From Desulfobaculum xiamenense (GTDB lineage Bacteria > Desulfobacterota > Desulfovibrionia > Desulfovibrionales > Desulfovibrionaceae): a stretch of 64,000 nucleotides of DNA. The stretch covers positions 176,878 to 240,877 of the forward strand of contig NZ_JAATJA010000004.1 of the NCBI RefSeq assembly GCF_011927665.1. Direction: 5' to 3'. Made by a program: the position numbers and the translations under genes. The notes beneath the pieces are model-generated. The model ran no database searches and had not been told where the DNA came from. It saw only the letters and a program-made list of their open reading frames with translations. Of this stretch, positions 9,367 to 17,322 are shown piece after piece (position 1 is the stretch's first letter; each line of letters opens with the position of its first letter).

Positions 9367-9668
9367 GATGGGGAACTCCTTTCGACCGGCATTCGCCGGT
9401 GTTTTTGCGTTATTTCTGCGTCCGGTTGCGGATGGATGGACCATGAGCGCGTCCGGTTGCATACGCAGCGTCCTAGTGCCCGGATGACGATGCAGGCCGG
9501 GGCGTCCCACCCGTATGCACGAGACACGATATACACTCGTTTTCCACTGTCAATGCCTGATGGCGGCAATGAATTTTGCAATTTCACACGGGCGCATGTA
9601 TTCCATTTCCAGCATGCGCAGAGCCGGGGAATCCCGTCCTGTCCCGTGCGCAACCGAGGAGCATGTAC
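9367..9668. other. htpX-cobT divergent intergenic region
   Basis: About 300 bases without a gene. It holds an ACCGGC-ATTC-GCCGGT hairpin (about 9386-9401) inside the htpX leader, and a minus-strand TTGACA (9548-9553) with TATATC at a short 14-base spacing that may belong to the htpX promoter. Nothing resembling a cobalamin riboswitch precedes cobT. Confidence 0.35.
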
Positions 9669-10736
9669 ATGAAGGAACGCCTTTCGGCCGCCATCGCGGC
9701 CATTTGCCCGGTGGACCCGGCCCTTGAGCCGCTTGCCCGCCATCATCTGGACAATCTGACCAAGCCGCGCGGCAGCCTCGGGGTGCTGGAGAATCTGGCG
9801 GCGAAGGTTTTCTGCATTCAGGGCGGCGGGACCCCCGTTGTCGATCCGGCCCGCATCTACACCGTGGCCGGGGATCATGGCGTGACTGCCGAGGGCGTGA
9901 GCGCGTCGCCGCAGGAGGTCACCCGTCAGATGGTGCTGAATTTCCTGAACGGCGGCGCGGGCATCAACGTGCTCACCCGCACCTATGGCATCGATCTGCG
10001 CGTGGTGGACGCCGGGTGCGCGGGCGGAACCTTTCCGGAGCATCCGCAGCTCATCCAGCGCAAGGTCGCGCCCGGAACGGCCAACCTCGCCGTTGGCCCG
10101 GCCATGAGCGAGGAGCAGTGCCTTTCTGCGCTACTGCTCGGTCTGGACCTCGCCGATGCGGCACATGCCGAGGGCGTGCGCGTCATCGGCACCGGCGAGA
10201 TGGGCATCGGCAACACCACGCCGTCCACGGCCATGTACTGCGCGTACTTCGGCCTCGAACCCGAGGAACTGGCCGGTCCCGGAACGGGACTGTCCCCGCA
10301 GGCTGTGGAGCGCAAGGCCGCCGTCATCCGCAGGGCGCTGTCCGTCAATGCCGCCGCCGTGGACAGCGGCGATCCTTTGCGCATCCTCGCGGCGCTTGGC
10401 GGTTACGAGATCGCTACGCTGGCGGGGCTCATCCTCGGTGCGGCGAAGAATCGCTGCCTCGTGGTGGTGGACGGCTTCATCTCCACGGCGGCCTACGCAG
10501 CCGCGTGGAAGATGTGTCCTGCCGCCGAGGACTACTGCGTGTTCAGCCACGCCTCGGCGGAACCGGGGCATGGGCGCGCCATGCAGGCCATGGGCGCGAC
10601 GCCCCTGCTCCATCTGGGGCTGCGCCTCGGCGAGGGCACAGGTGCCGCCGTGGCCATGGGCGTTTTGCGCGGCGCGGTCAATATCTACAACGAAATGGCC
10701 AGCTTCGAGCAGGCTGGCGTGAGCGTCGTCCACTAG
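9669..10736 (+). CDS. cobT: Nicotinate-nucleotide--dimethylbenzimidazole phosphoribosyltransferase
   Basis: Transfers the phosphoribosyl group from nicotinate mononucleotide to the lower-ligand base, making alpha-ribazole phosphate for the nucleotide loop of cobalamin. The 355-aa length is typical. Family landmarks are LTKPRGSLGVLE near residue 35, VAGDHGVTAEGVSA (about 70-83), GTGEMGIGNTTPSTA, and the catalytic Glu in RLGEGTGAA near residue 322. The start at 9669 (MKERL) is preferred over ATG 9663 because the GAGGAG site at 9655-9660 is then correctly spaced. It stands alone, without other cobalamin genes nearby. A GC hairpin follows. Confidence 0.95.
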   Translation: MKERLSAAIAAICPVDPALEPLARHHLDNLTKPRGSLGVLENLAAKVFCIQGGGTPVVDPARIYTVAGDHGVTAEGVSASPQEVTRQMVLNFLNGGAGINVLTRTYGIDLRVVDAGCAGGTFPEHPQLIQRKVAPGTANLAVGPAMSEEQCLSALLLGLDLADAAHAEGVRVIGTGEMGIGNTTPSTAMYCAYFGLEPEELAGPGTGLSPQAVERKAAVIRRALSVNAAAVDSGDPLRILAALGGYEIATLAGLILGAAKNRCLVVVDGFISTAAYAAAWKMCPAAEDYCVFSHASAEPGHGRAMQAMGATPLLHLGLRLGEGTGAAVAMGVLRGAVNIYNEMASFEQAGVSVVH

Positions 10737-10759
10737 GCATCGCTCGGCATAGGCATTTC

Positions 10760-10789
10760 GCGGCCCGTCATCTCCGGATGGCGGGCCGC
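10760..10789 (+). terminator. Hairpin after cobT
   Basis: GCGGCCCG / CGGGCCGC stem 23 bases after the stop. The tail TTGCGTTG is only partly T-rich, so it is a weak intrinsic terminator. Confidence 0.6.
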
Positions 10790-10887
10790 TTGCGTTGTGC
10801 GCCGGGGGCGTTCCGCGTTGACGGGCCGGGTGCAACCTGCAATACATTGGAACCATTGACCGCGACACGTTGGACACGGAGGTGGAC

Positions 10888-11733
10888 ATGGGCATTCCAT
10901 GGTGGGCGAGGATGGGTGCGAAGCTGGCCCTGCGGCCCCTTGGGATAGACTACGGCCTGTGGCGCAGGGTGGGGCTGTTCCGGCACGGGGCCATGGACGA
11001 CCCGAACCATGCCATAGCCGTGTTCGACAGGCATTTCGCCCACTACAACGGCGGGCCGGGATTCGTCTGCCTCGAACTGGGCTGCGGCGACGCCCTGTCC
11101 AGCGCGCTCATTGCACGCACCCGTGGTTCGGCGCGGACCATTCTCGTCGACGTCGGAGATTTCGCGGATGGCGATCCGTTGGTCTACGACCGCCTCGCCA
11201 CGGCCCTCGGCCTTGAGGAGTGTTATGCGGACCGCAATGATTATCTGCGCCGCGCCAACGCCATTTACCTCACGCACGGGCTCGCAAGCCTGCGGGAACT
11301 GCCCGACGCCTGCGTGGACTTTCTCTTTTCCAATGCGGTGCTGGAGCATGTGCGTCGGGCGCAGTTCGCGGACATCTCGCGGGAGCTGTCGCGCATCCTG
11401 CGTCCGGGCGGAACGGCGACGCATCAGGTGGATCTGCGCGATCATCTGGGCGGTGGGTTGAACAACCTGCGCTTTGGCGACGGATTCTGGGAGCGGCCGG
11501 GTGTGGCCGAGGCTGGGTTCTACACCAACCGCCTGCGCATGGACGAGGTGCTCTCGATGCTCGCGCAGGATGGCCTGCGCGCCGAGGTGCTGTCCACCTC
11601 GCACTTCGACGCGCCAGCCATCGCCCGCAGGCATCTGCACGGGCAGTTCGCGGGTCTGCCGGACGAAGCCCTGCGCATTGCGGGTTTCATGGTCCGCCTG
11701 CGCCGGGAGAATGCCGCATCGGTTGCGGGGTGA
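10888..11733 (+). CDS. Class I SAM-dependent methyltransferase
   Basis: A 281-aa soluble protein with the Rossmann methyltransferase core: motif I FVCLELGCGDALSS (about residues 60-73), an acidic motif II region (ARTILVDVGDF) and the post-I stretch LPDACVDFLFSNAVLEHVRR typical of methyltransferase type 11. The substrate is not evident; an N-terminal extension before motif I and the DLRDHLGGGLNNLRFGDGFWE segment resemble methyltransferases found in polysaccharide clusters. ATG 10888 is chosen because GGAGGT lies four bases upstream; an in-frame TTG at 10870 lacks one. It converges with the next gene. Confidence 0.83.
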   Translation: MGIPWWARMGAKLALRPLGIDYGLWRRVGLFRHGAMDDPNHAIAVFDRHFAHYNGGPGFVCLELGCGDALSSALIARTRGSARTILVDVGDFADGDPLVYDRLATALGLEECYADRNDYLRRANAIYLTHGLASLRELPDACVDFLFSNAVLEHVRRAQFADISRELSRILRPGGTATHQVDLRDHLGGGLNNLRFGDGFWERPGVAEAGFYTNRLRMDEVLSMLAQDGLRAEVLSTSHFDAPAIARRHLHGQFAGLPDEALRIAGFMVRLRRENAASVAG

Positions 11734-11739
11734 CGGCGG

Positions 11740-14361
11740 TCAGTCCGTGCGGGGCGTGCCGAAGGCGTTGCCGTACTGACGGTCATCGAGCAGGATGTGG
11801 TTGATGAGCCAGTCCTTGACGAATTCCATGAATTCCGCGTCGAGTTGAAGCTCTCCGGAGCGGAAGGCCGCGAGGTGCGCCTCGACCTCCTCCATGAGCC
11901 GCATGTGGTGGCGGTGGTGGGTTTCGAGGTCCGGGTAGTCGTGCTCGCGCATGAGTTGTTCCTCGTCGTCGAAGTGGGCCTTGGCGTACGCGACGAGGAA
12001 ATTGACGAATTCTTCGAGGTCCGCGCGGGAGCGGCCTTGAATCAAGGCGTGGTAGACCCTGTCCGCGGCGAGCAGCAGTTCCTTGTGCTGGGCGTCCATG
12101 GCGGGCACGCCCGTTGCGTATTCGTCGCGCCACTGGAAGATGGACCCCCCCACCAGCTCCGGGTTGAGCATGAGCTTCATGCGCCGCTCGTAGGTCTCGA
12201 AGAGCTTCCAGCGCACAATGGGGATGTCGAGGATGACGTCGTGCGTGATGCGGAAGAGCTGCACGGCGTTCACCGAGCGGACCCGGTGCACGCAGGGGGT
12301 GTTGAACAGTACGCTGCCCTCGCCGAAGAAATCGCCGAAGCCGAGCGTTTCCAGAACATTGCCGCCGATGAGAACCTCGACCTCCCCTTCCCGCACGAGA
12401 AACAGCTCGCGCCTGTCAGTGCGTCCACGCAGGATGTCCGTCCCCGACGTGAGGGACTCCGGCGTCATGGCGTTGGCGACGATGTTTTGAACCGGGTACG
12501 ACAGCGACTCGCCGAAGAGCCAACTCTTCTGGAGGAAGTCCCGGCGATCCTGAAGGCGCTCGATGTCGTGGTACAGCCCGCCCCTGCGCACGAATTCCAA
12601 ATACAGCGTGCTTGGGATGCGCAGGGCGCGCACGAAGTTCATGGCGCGGAAGGTCTCCTGCACGGGCGCGCGGACCATGCCGGCGATTTCGCCGACCAGC
12701 CCGCCTGCGGAGAGAATGTTGTGCACCTCGCTCGTGGTGTCGAGCATTTCCACGGCACCGGTCAGGATGAGGAAGATGGCCGAGGGGACGGTGCCCTTGC
12801 GCAGTAGGATGGACTCCGGATTGAAGGTGACCACGTCGTTGTTCATGAGCATCTTCAATTGATGGCGTGGCACGGAGGGGAAGTAGGTCTGTAGGGCGTA
12901 GAAGGCGAACATCTTCACGTAGTCCTGATGCCCTGGGATGAGCACGTCCGTCATGCCGAAGGGCGCGCCGGAGCCGACTTCCTTCTCGCGGCCGGTCAGG
13001 TCGCGGGCCACGTGGGCGAGCACTAGCTTGCCCGAGCTGTCCTCGGCGAAGTCCTCGGCGTTGCCGTGGATGAGCCCGCCGCCGATGTCGATCTTCTTGA
13101 GGTCCGCCGGGGTGATGTAGTCCTCCAGCACGCGTCCGTACATGGTGGGCGATATGCCCGGCGATTCGTCGTCCACGATCATTCCCTTCAGGACGGACAG
13201 GCTGGCGATGTCCGCGAGGTGGGCGTAGGAGCGGTAGCCGTCCCCCGCCAGCGCGCGGAAGTACATGATGGTCGTCTCCACCGGATGCGGGGAGAACGCC
13301 GGGCGCACTTCGAGGCCTTCGATGTCGTTCCACACGCCTTCCACGAGGTCGTGCGGCTCGAAGTAGAGCGCGAAGTCGTCCACGTCGCGGTCCACCAGCG
13401 CGGCCAGCTTGCGGGCAACCGAGTCGCGCACGTGGGGCACTGCGTAGTAGCGGATGCGGTGGTCGCTGCGCATGAGGGTGGCCAGTCCGCAGAAGTGGTC
13501 GTCGTGGGCGTGGGTGTGGAAGACGCCTTCGATCTCGTTGATGCCGATGCCGAGCGCCGTGAGGCTGTGCAGGATGTTCGCCCCGGCATCGATGAGGTAG
13601 ATGCGCCCCTGAAACATGATGATGGACGCCATGGCCGGGCGGTTGATGTCCCAGCCGTCGCCGCAGCCGGAGTGGACCACGGCGAAGTACTGACGGTCGA
13701 TGTCGTGGAATCCGAGGGGATAGGGGGCTTCGTAGGCGGCGTTGTGGGGCATGTTGAGGTCCACGGTGACGGATTCGCTGTCCGCGGCGATTTCGAAGAC
13801 GTTGAGCCGCAGCCTGCGGATGGTGACGCCGGGACGAATCTCTACGGGGTCGGCCCCGATGACGCATTTGTCCAGCAGTTCGCTTGGGTGGCGGATCTGT
13901 CCGAAGGCGAAGCGCAGTTTCATGCGCATGAGTTCGCGAGCCCGGCTGCGCGGTACGCCTGCGGCCACTAGTTCCTCCTCGCTGACGAGGCCGTAGTTGC
14001 CGCGATGGATATAGTTCATCTGCGCGCGGACCTGTGAGTCCGAGCCGATGATGAGCGGTTTTTCGCCCGTGTTGTTGGGATGCCCCGGCAGGAGCATGCC
14101 CTGCCGGTAGAGCATCTGGAGCACTGGGAATTCGGCGAGATTGGAGAAGGAGCCGCTCTGGACCATGACGTCCGAGAGCAGAATGGCGTTGGGACCGGTT
14201 TCGTAGGCCACGCCATCCTTTCTGCGCGGCTGGATGATGCCGCGCTTCATGAGGTGCTTCACGCTGTCGGCCGGACAGCCGCATAGGATGCGCAGGTTCG
14301 CGGCCGGAACCTCCACCCAGTGGACGCCTCGGATGACCTGTATCTTCTCGATGCCGGGCAT
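11740..14361 (-). CDS. Metallo-beta-lactamase / double cyclic-nucleotide-binding / bacteriohemerythrin fusion protein
   Basis: An 873-aa cytoplasmic protein of four modules. Residues 1-235 are unassigned. A metallo-beta-lactamase-fold domain follows, with HTHAHDDH (282-289), the HxHxDH dinuclear-metal motif. Two cyclic-nucleotide-binding-like beta-rolls span about 500-600 (ILLRKGTVPSAIFLILTGAVEML) and 605-720 (LFLVREGEVEVLIGG...GFGDFFGEGSVL). A hemerythrin domain at 742-863 keeps all diiron ligands: His759, His796, Glu800, the HHRHH group at 815-819, His855 and Asp859. The combination suggests a sensor-effector coupling O2 or NO binding to hydrolysis or ligand output. The ATG has GGAGGGGG upstream. 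It is monocistronic, divergent from the FlxA-like genes. Confidence 0.9.
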   Translation of the reverse strand: MPGIEKIQVIRGVHWVEVPAANLRILCGCPADSVKHLMKRGIIQPRRKDGVAYETGPNAILLSDVMVQSGSFSNLAEFPVLQMLYRQGMLLPGHPNNTGEKPLIIGSDSQVRAQMNYIHRGNYGLVSEEELVAAGVPRSRARELMRMKLRFAFGQIRHPSELLDKCVIGADPVEIRPGVTIRRLRLNVFEIAADSESVTVDLNMPHNAAYEAPYPLGFHDIDRQYFAVVHSGCGDGWDINRPAMASIIMFQGRIYLIDAGANILHSLTALGIGINEIEGVFHTHAHDDHFCGLATLMRSDHRIRYYAVPHVRDSVARKLAALVDRDVDDFALYFEPHDLVEGVWNDIEGLEVRPAFSPHPVETTIMYFRALAGDGYRSYAHLADIASLSVLKGMIVDDESPGISPTMYGRVLEDYITPADLKKIDIGGGLIHGNAEDFAEDSSGKLVLAHVARDLTGREKEVGSGAPFGMTDVLIPGHQDYVKMFAFYALQTYFPSVPRHQLKMLMNNDVVTFNPESILLRKGTVPSAIFLILTGAVEMLDTTSEVHNILSAGGLVGEIAGMVRAPVQETFRAMNFVRALRIPSTLYLEFVRRGGLYHDIERLQDRRDFLQKSWLFGESLSYPVQNIVANAMTPESLTSGTDILRGRTDRRELFLVREGEVEVLIGGNVLETLGFGDFFGEGSVLFNTPCVHRVRSVNAVQLFRITHDVILDIPIVRWKLFETYERRMKLMLNPELVGGSIFQWRDEYATGVPAMDAQHKELLLAADRVYHALIQGRSRADLEEFVNFLVAYAKAHFDDEEQLMREHDYPDLETHHRHHMRLMEEVEAHLAAFRSGELQLDAEFMEFVKDWLINHILLDDRQYGNAFGTPRTD

Positions 14362-14464
14362 GCCCCCTCCATGCGGACGATGGATCGCGCTTTTCCATTT
14401 CGACTATTCCACACATACGGGGATGCTGTCCAAGGCGAGTGCGCAAAAAAAAGCGGACGGCACC

Positions 14465-14491
14465 TAATCTTTGTGGTGAAAAGGCCGAAAA
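14465..14491 (+). promoter_or_regulatory. Sigma-28 (FliA)-type promoter of the first FlxA-like gene
   Basis: TAAT (14465-14468), exactly 15 bases, GCCGAAAA (14484-14491), against the flagellar consensus TAAA-N15-GCCGATAA: 10 of 12 positions match. It lies 33 bases before the ATG. Confidence 0.75.
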
Positions 14492-14523
14492 GGCACCTCG
14501 AAGATTTTTCTAGGGGGATATTC

Positions 14524-14985
14524 ATGAATATTTCTAACGGAACGCTGGATACCGCACTGCGCATGGGGGCGACGCCCCGTCTTGAAACCGGGCGGAACCG
14601 CGCCGAGGGTGCCGGTTCCGAAGACCATGGCGATACCGTGGATATTTCTCCAGAGGCGCGCAAGCTCGCCGAGGAGGCCGGGCAGGGCAAGGGCGCCAGT
14701 GTGAATATGGCGCAGGCGGCGGGTAAGGATGAAGCGTCTTCGCAGGATGCCGTGGAACAGCTCATTAAGTCCCTCAAGCAGCAGATCGAACGCGTGAAGC
14801 AGGAGATCCAGCAGCTTGAGGAGGGCGACATGGATCCCGAACAGAAGCAGAAGATGCTCGCGGCAAAGCGCTCGGAGCTAGCCTCGTTGCAGGAACAGCT
14901 GAACAAGGTCATGCAGGAGAAGACTGAGACCTCCGGCGGTTCGTCCGCTGGGGCATCCTTCATGAAGCGCGGTTCGCTGACCTGA
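14524..14985 (+). CDS. FlxA-like coiled-coil protein, copy 1
   Basis: A 153-aa protein. It has a disordered N-terminal half (TPRLETGRNR; DTVDISPEARKLAEEAG, like the TVDIS motif of flagellar anti-sigma/cap proteins) and a long coiled coil at about 78-130 (LIKSLKQQIERVKQEIQQLEEG...KRSELASLQEQLNKVMQ) matching the FlxA-like domain. FlxA in E. coli is FliA-dependent, and this gene has a sigma-28-type promoter, so a late flagellar or motility-associated role is likely. No signal peptide. ATG 14524 follows AGGGGGA. A paralogue is next. Confidence 0.82.
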   Translation: MNISNGTLDTALRMGATPRLETGRNRAEGAGSEDHGDTVDISPEARKLAEEAGQGKGASVNMAQAAGKDEASSQDAVEQLIKSLKQQIERVKQEIQQLEEGDMDPEQKQKMLAAKRSELASLQEQLNKVMQEKTETSGGSSAGASFMKRGSLT

Positions 14986-15016
14986 TCGGCGCGCGTCTAC
15001 ATTTTCGAATTGTGAC

Positions 15017-15053
15017 AGGCGCTTTGTCCCTACATGGGGCAAAGCGCCTTTTT
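15017..15053 (+). terminator. Terminator after FlxA-like copy 1
   Basis: AGGCGCTTTGTCCC-TACAT-GGGGCAAAGCGCCT hairpin (14-bp stem, one G-T pair) followed by TTTTT. Confidence 0.93.
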
Positions 15054-15135
15054 CGTTCATGCGCATGGCGGTGTCGCTTCGGCGCGACGTGTCGTCGCGG
15101 TCCGTTGGCTCCGGGGGGACCTTTTGGCCGCGCAC

Positions 15136-15162
15136 TAAACATTTGCGGTGCGGTGCCGATAA
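15136..15162 (+). promoter_or_regulatory. Perfect sigma-28 (FliA) promoter of the second FlxA-like gene
   Basis: TAAA (15136-15139), exactly 15 bases, GCCGATAA (15155-15162): every consensus position of the flagellar sigma factor is met. It lies 42 bases before the ATG. Confidence 0.92.
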
Positions 15163-15204
15163 AGTAAAATGTATTGGCAAAGAATTATTCCCGAGGAGGA
15201 TGAT

Positions 15205-15723
15205 ATGAGCATCATTCCCGGCACATTGGAACCGGCCTTTCAGATGGGCACCACGCCCCGCCTTGAGACGGACCGTGTGGAGCCAGATTCCGCCGTGCCC
15301 GACGCGGCGCAGGGCGACTCCGTCGTCATCTCTCCGGAGGGCCGCAGGCTCGCCGAGCAGTCCTCCGCGCAGAAGGAACCCCAGGGGGGCGATGCCGAGG
15401 GCAAGGATTCCGGGGCCAAGGGGGCTGGCGCGGCCGTGGCTGGTCCCGCCGGTTCCAAGGAGGCGGAGTCGCAGGACGCCGTGGAGGAGCTCATCGAGTC
15501 CATCAAGAAGCAGATCGAGCGCGTGAAGCAGGAAATCCAGAAGCTCGAAAAGAGCGATATGGATTCAGAACTCAAGGAAAAGGCCATTGCCGCCAAGCGG
15601 GCGGAGCTGGCCGTGCTTCAGGAGCAGTTGAACAAGGCCATGCAGAAGAAGTCCGGCTCCCCTGGCCATCCCGGCATCCCCGCGAAGGGGGCGTCGTTCA
15701 TGAGCAGCGGTTCCGTGAGCTGA
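15205..15723 (+). CDS. FlxA-like coiled-coil protein, copy 2
   Basis: A 172-aa paralogue of the preceding protein with the same plan. MSIIPGTLEPAFQMGTTPRLETDR opens it, SVVISPEGRRLAEQ replaces TVDIS, an Ala/Gly-rich linker follows, and the coiled coil runs LIESIKKQIERVKQEIQKLEKSDMD...KRAELAVLQEQLNKAMQ. Both proteins end with an ASFM-(K/S)-x-GS tail, so the C-terminus is conserved along with the coil. ATG 15205 follows GAGGAGGA. Each copy has its own sigma-28 promoter and terminator, unlike a simple operon. Confidence 0.83.
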   Translation: MSIIPGTLEPAFQMGTTPRLETDRVEPDSAVPDAAQGDSVVISPEGRRLAEQSSAQKEPQGGDAEGKDSGAKGAGAAVAGPAGSKEAESQDAVEELIESIKKQIERVKQEIQKLEKSDMDSELKEKAIAAKRAELAVLQEQLNKAMQKKSGSPGHPGIPAKGASFMSSGSVS

Positions 15724-15753
15724 TCGAGCTGCCATCATCTTTATGAAATGCGA

Positions 15754-15790
15754 AAGGCGCTCCGACCCGCAAGGATCGGAGCGCCTTTTT
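15754..15790. terminator. Bidirectional terminator between FlxA-like copy 2 and livF
   Basis: AAGGCGCTCCGA / TCGGAGCGCCTT hairpin with T5 on the plus strand and TTTCG on the minus strand, placed between convergent genes. Confidence 0.9.
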
Positions 15791-15814
15791 GCGCATGAGT
15801 GCGAAGTGTGGCGA

Positions 15815-16540
15815 TCAGCCGCCGAGGTAGGCCTTCTTGACCTCTGGATTGTCCAGCAGCTCCAGCCCCGTGCCCTCGGCCACGATCTCGCCCGTGTCGA
15901 TGACATAGCCGCGATGCGCGAACTGGAGGGCGAGGCGCGCGTTCTGCTCCACGAGCAGGATGGTCATGCCGTCCTGATTGAGGCGCTTGAGCGTGCGGAA
16001 CATGTCGTACATGAGTAGCGGCGCAAGGCCCATGGACGGCTCGTCGAGCAGGATGAAGTTGCACCCGGACATGAGCGCGCGGCCCACGGCCAGCATCTGC
16101 TGCTCGCCGCCGGACAGCGATTCGGAACGCTGCCTGCGGCGTTCGGCCAGCCTGGGGAACAGCTCGAACACGCGTTCGAGGTCGCGCTGTGCGCCGTGGG
16201 CGTCCTTGCGGGCGTAGGTGGCCAGCGTCAGGTTCTCCATGACGGTGAGGTTGCCGAAGATGTGGCGTCCCTCGGGCACCAGCGCCATGTGCAGCGTCGA
16301 GACGACGGTGTGCGGGGCCATGCCGAGGATGGATTCGCCGCGAAAGGCGATGTCGCCCGAGGTCACGCGGGGGGCCTCCGGCGGGGGCAGGCGCATGATG
16401 GAGTGCAGCGTGGTGGACTTTCCCGCGCCGTTGGAGCCGATGAGCGTGACGATCTCCCCTTCGTCCACGTGGAAGGAGATGCCGTGCAGGGCCTCGATAT
16501 TGCCGTATTTGACGTAGAGATCTTTGACGGAGAGCAGCAT
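15815..16540 (-). CDS. livF: Branched-chain amino acid ABC transporter ATPase LivF
   Basis: ATPase subunit of the Liv importer, 241 aa. Walker A GSNGAGKST (about residues 36-44), signature LSGGEQQML, Walker B NFILLDEPSMGLAP and the H-loop LLVEQNA are all intact. The ATG at 16540 shares one base with the livG stop (TGATG), indicating translational coupling. The longer open frame upstream lies inside livG and is not used. Last gene of livKHMGF. Confidence 0.96.
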   Translation of the reverse strand: MLLSVKDLYVKYGNIEALHGISFHVDEGEIVTLIGSNGAGKSTTLHSIMRLPPPEAPRVTSGDIAFRGESILGMAPHTVVSTLHMALVPEGRHIFGNLTVMENLTLATYARKDAHGAQRDLERVFELFPRLAERRRQRSESLSGGEQQMLAVGRALMSGCNFILLDEPSMGLAPLLMYDMFRTLKRLNQDGMTILLVEQNARLALQFAHRGYVIDTGEIVAEGTGLELLDNPEVKKAYLGG

Positions 16541-17307
16541 CAGATATTCTCGTCTCCCAGATAGGCTTTGATGACCGTGGGGTCGGACTGGATATGGTCC
16601 GGGGTGCCCTCGGCGATGGTCGCTCCGAAGTCGATGACCTTGATTTCGGAGCACAGGGACATGACCACCTTCATCTGGTGTTCGATCATCCAGATGGTGA
16701 TGTTGAATTCGCGATGAATCCAGCCCACGAGGCGGATGAGGTCCTCCACGTCGGCGGAGTTCAGGCCTGCGGCGGGCTCGTCCAGCAGCAGAAGCTTCGG
16801 GCGGATGGACATGGCCCGGGCGATCTCCACCCGGCGCTGGAGACCGTAGGGGAGGTTCTTTGGCAGCTCGTTGGCGTAGTCGCGCAGGTCCATGGCATCG
16901 AGCAGGTCCCATGCGATGGAGTCGATGCCGCGCTCGGCCTCGACGTAGCGGCGGGTGCGCAGGAAGGCGTCCCACACGTTGTAGCCCATGCGGTAGTGCT
17001 GCGACACGCGGATGTTGTCGAGCACGCTCATGTCGTGCCACAGGCGGATGTTCTGGAAGGTCCGGGCGATGCCGAGGCCGGTGATCTGATGGGGCCGAAG
17101 GCCCCGGGTGTCGCGGCCGTTGAAGACGATGTGCCCCTCGGTGGGCTGGTAGAAGCCGGAGGTGAGGTTGAAGATGGTCGTCTTGCCCGCGCCGTTGGGA
17201 CCGATGAGTCCCACCAGCGAACCTTCCTCGATGGACACGTTGAAGTCCGAGACGGCTTGCAGTCCGCCGAACTTCTGGGTGAGATTGGATATTTCGAGTA
17301 GCGCCAT
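16540..17307 (-). CDS. livG: Branched-chain amino acid ABC transporter ATPase LivG
   Basis: Second ATPase of the Liv importer, 255 aa. Walker A GPNGAGKTT (about 35-43), the LivG-type degenerate signature LPYGLQRRVEIARAM, Walker B LLLLDEPAAGLN and switch His in MIEHQMK. The segment GIARTFQNIRLWHDMSVLDNI is diagnostic for LivG. Starts 15 bases after livM and overlaps livF by one base. Confidence 0.96.
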   Translation of the reverse strand: MALLEISNLTQKFGGLQAVSDFNVSIEEGSLVGLIGPNGAGKTTIFNLTSGFYQPTEGHIVFNGRDTRGLRPHQITGLGIARTFQNIRLWHDMSVLDNIRVSQHYRMGYNVWDAFLRTRRYVEAERGIDSIAWDLLDAMDLRDYANELPKNLPYGLQRRVEIARAMSIRPKLLLLDEPAAGLNSADVEDLIRLVGWIHREFNITIWMIEHQMKVVMSLCSEIKVIDFGATIAEGTPDHIQSDPTVIKAYLGDENI

Positions 17308-17322
17308 GGCGTGCGGTCTCCG

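Noticed and set aside
9520..9662. Cobalamin riboswitch upstream of cobT
   Set aside because: No B12 box-like motif or GCCACTG element is present.
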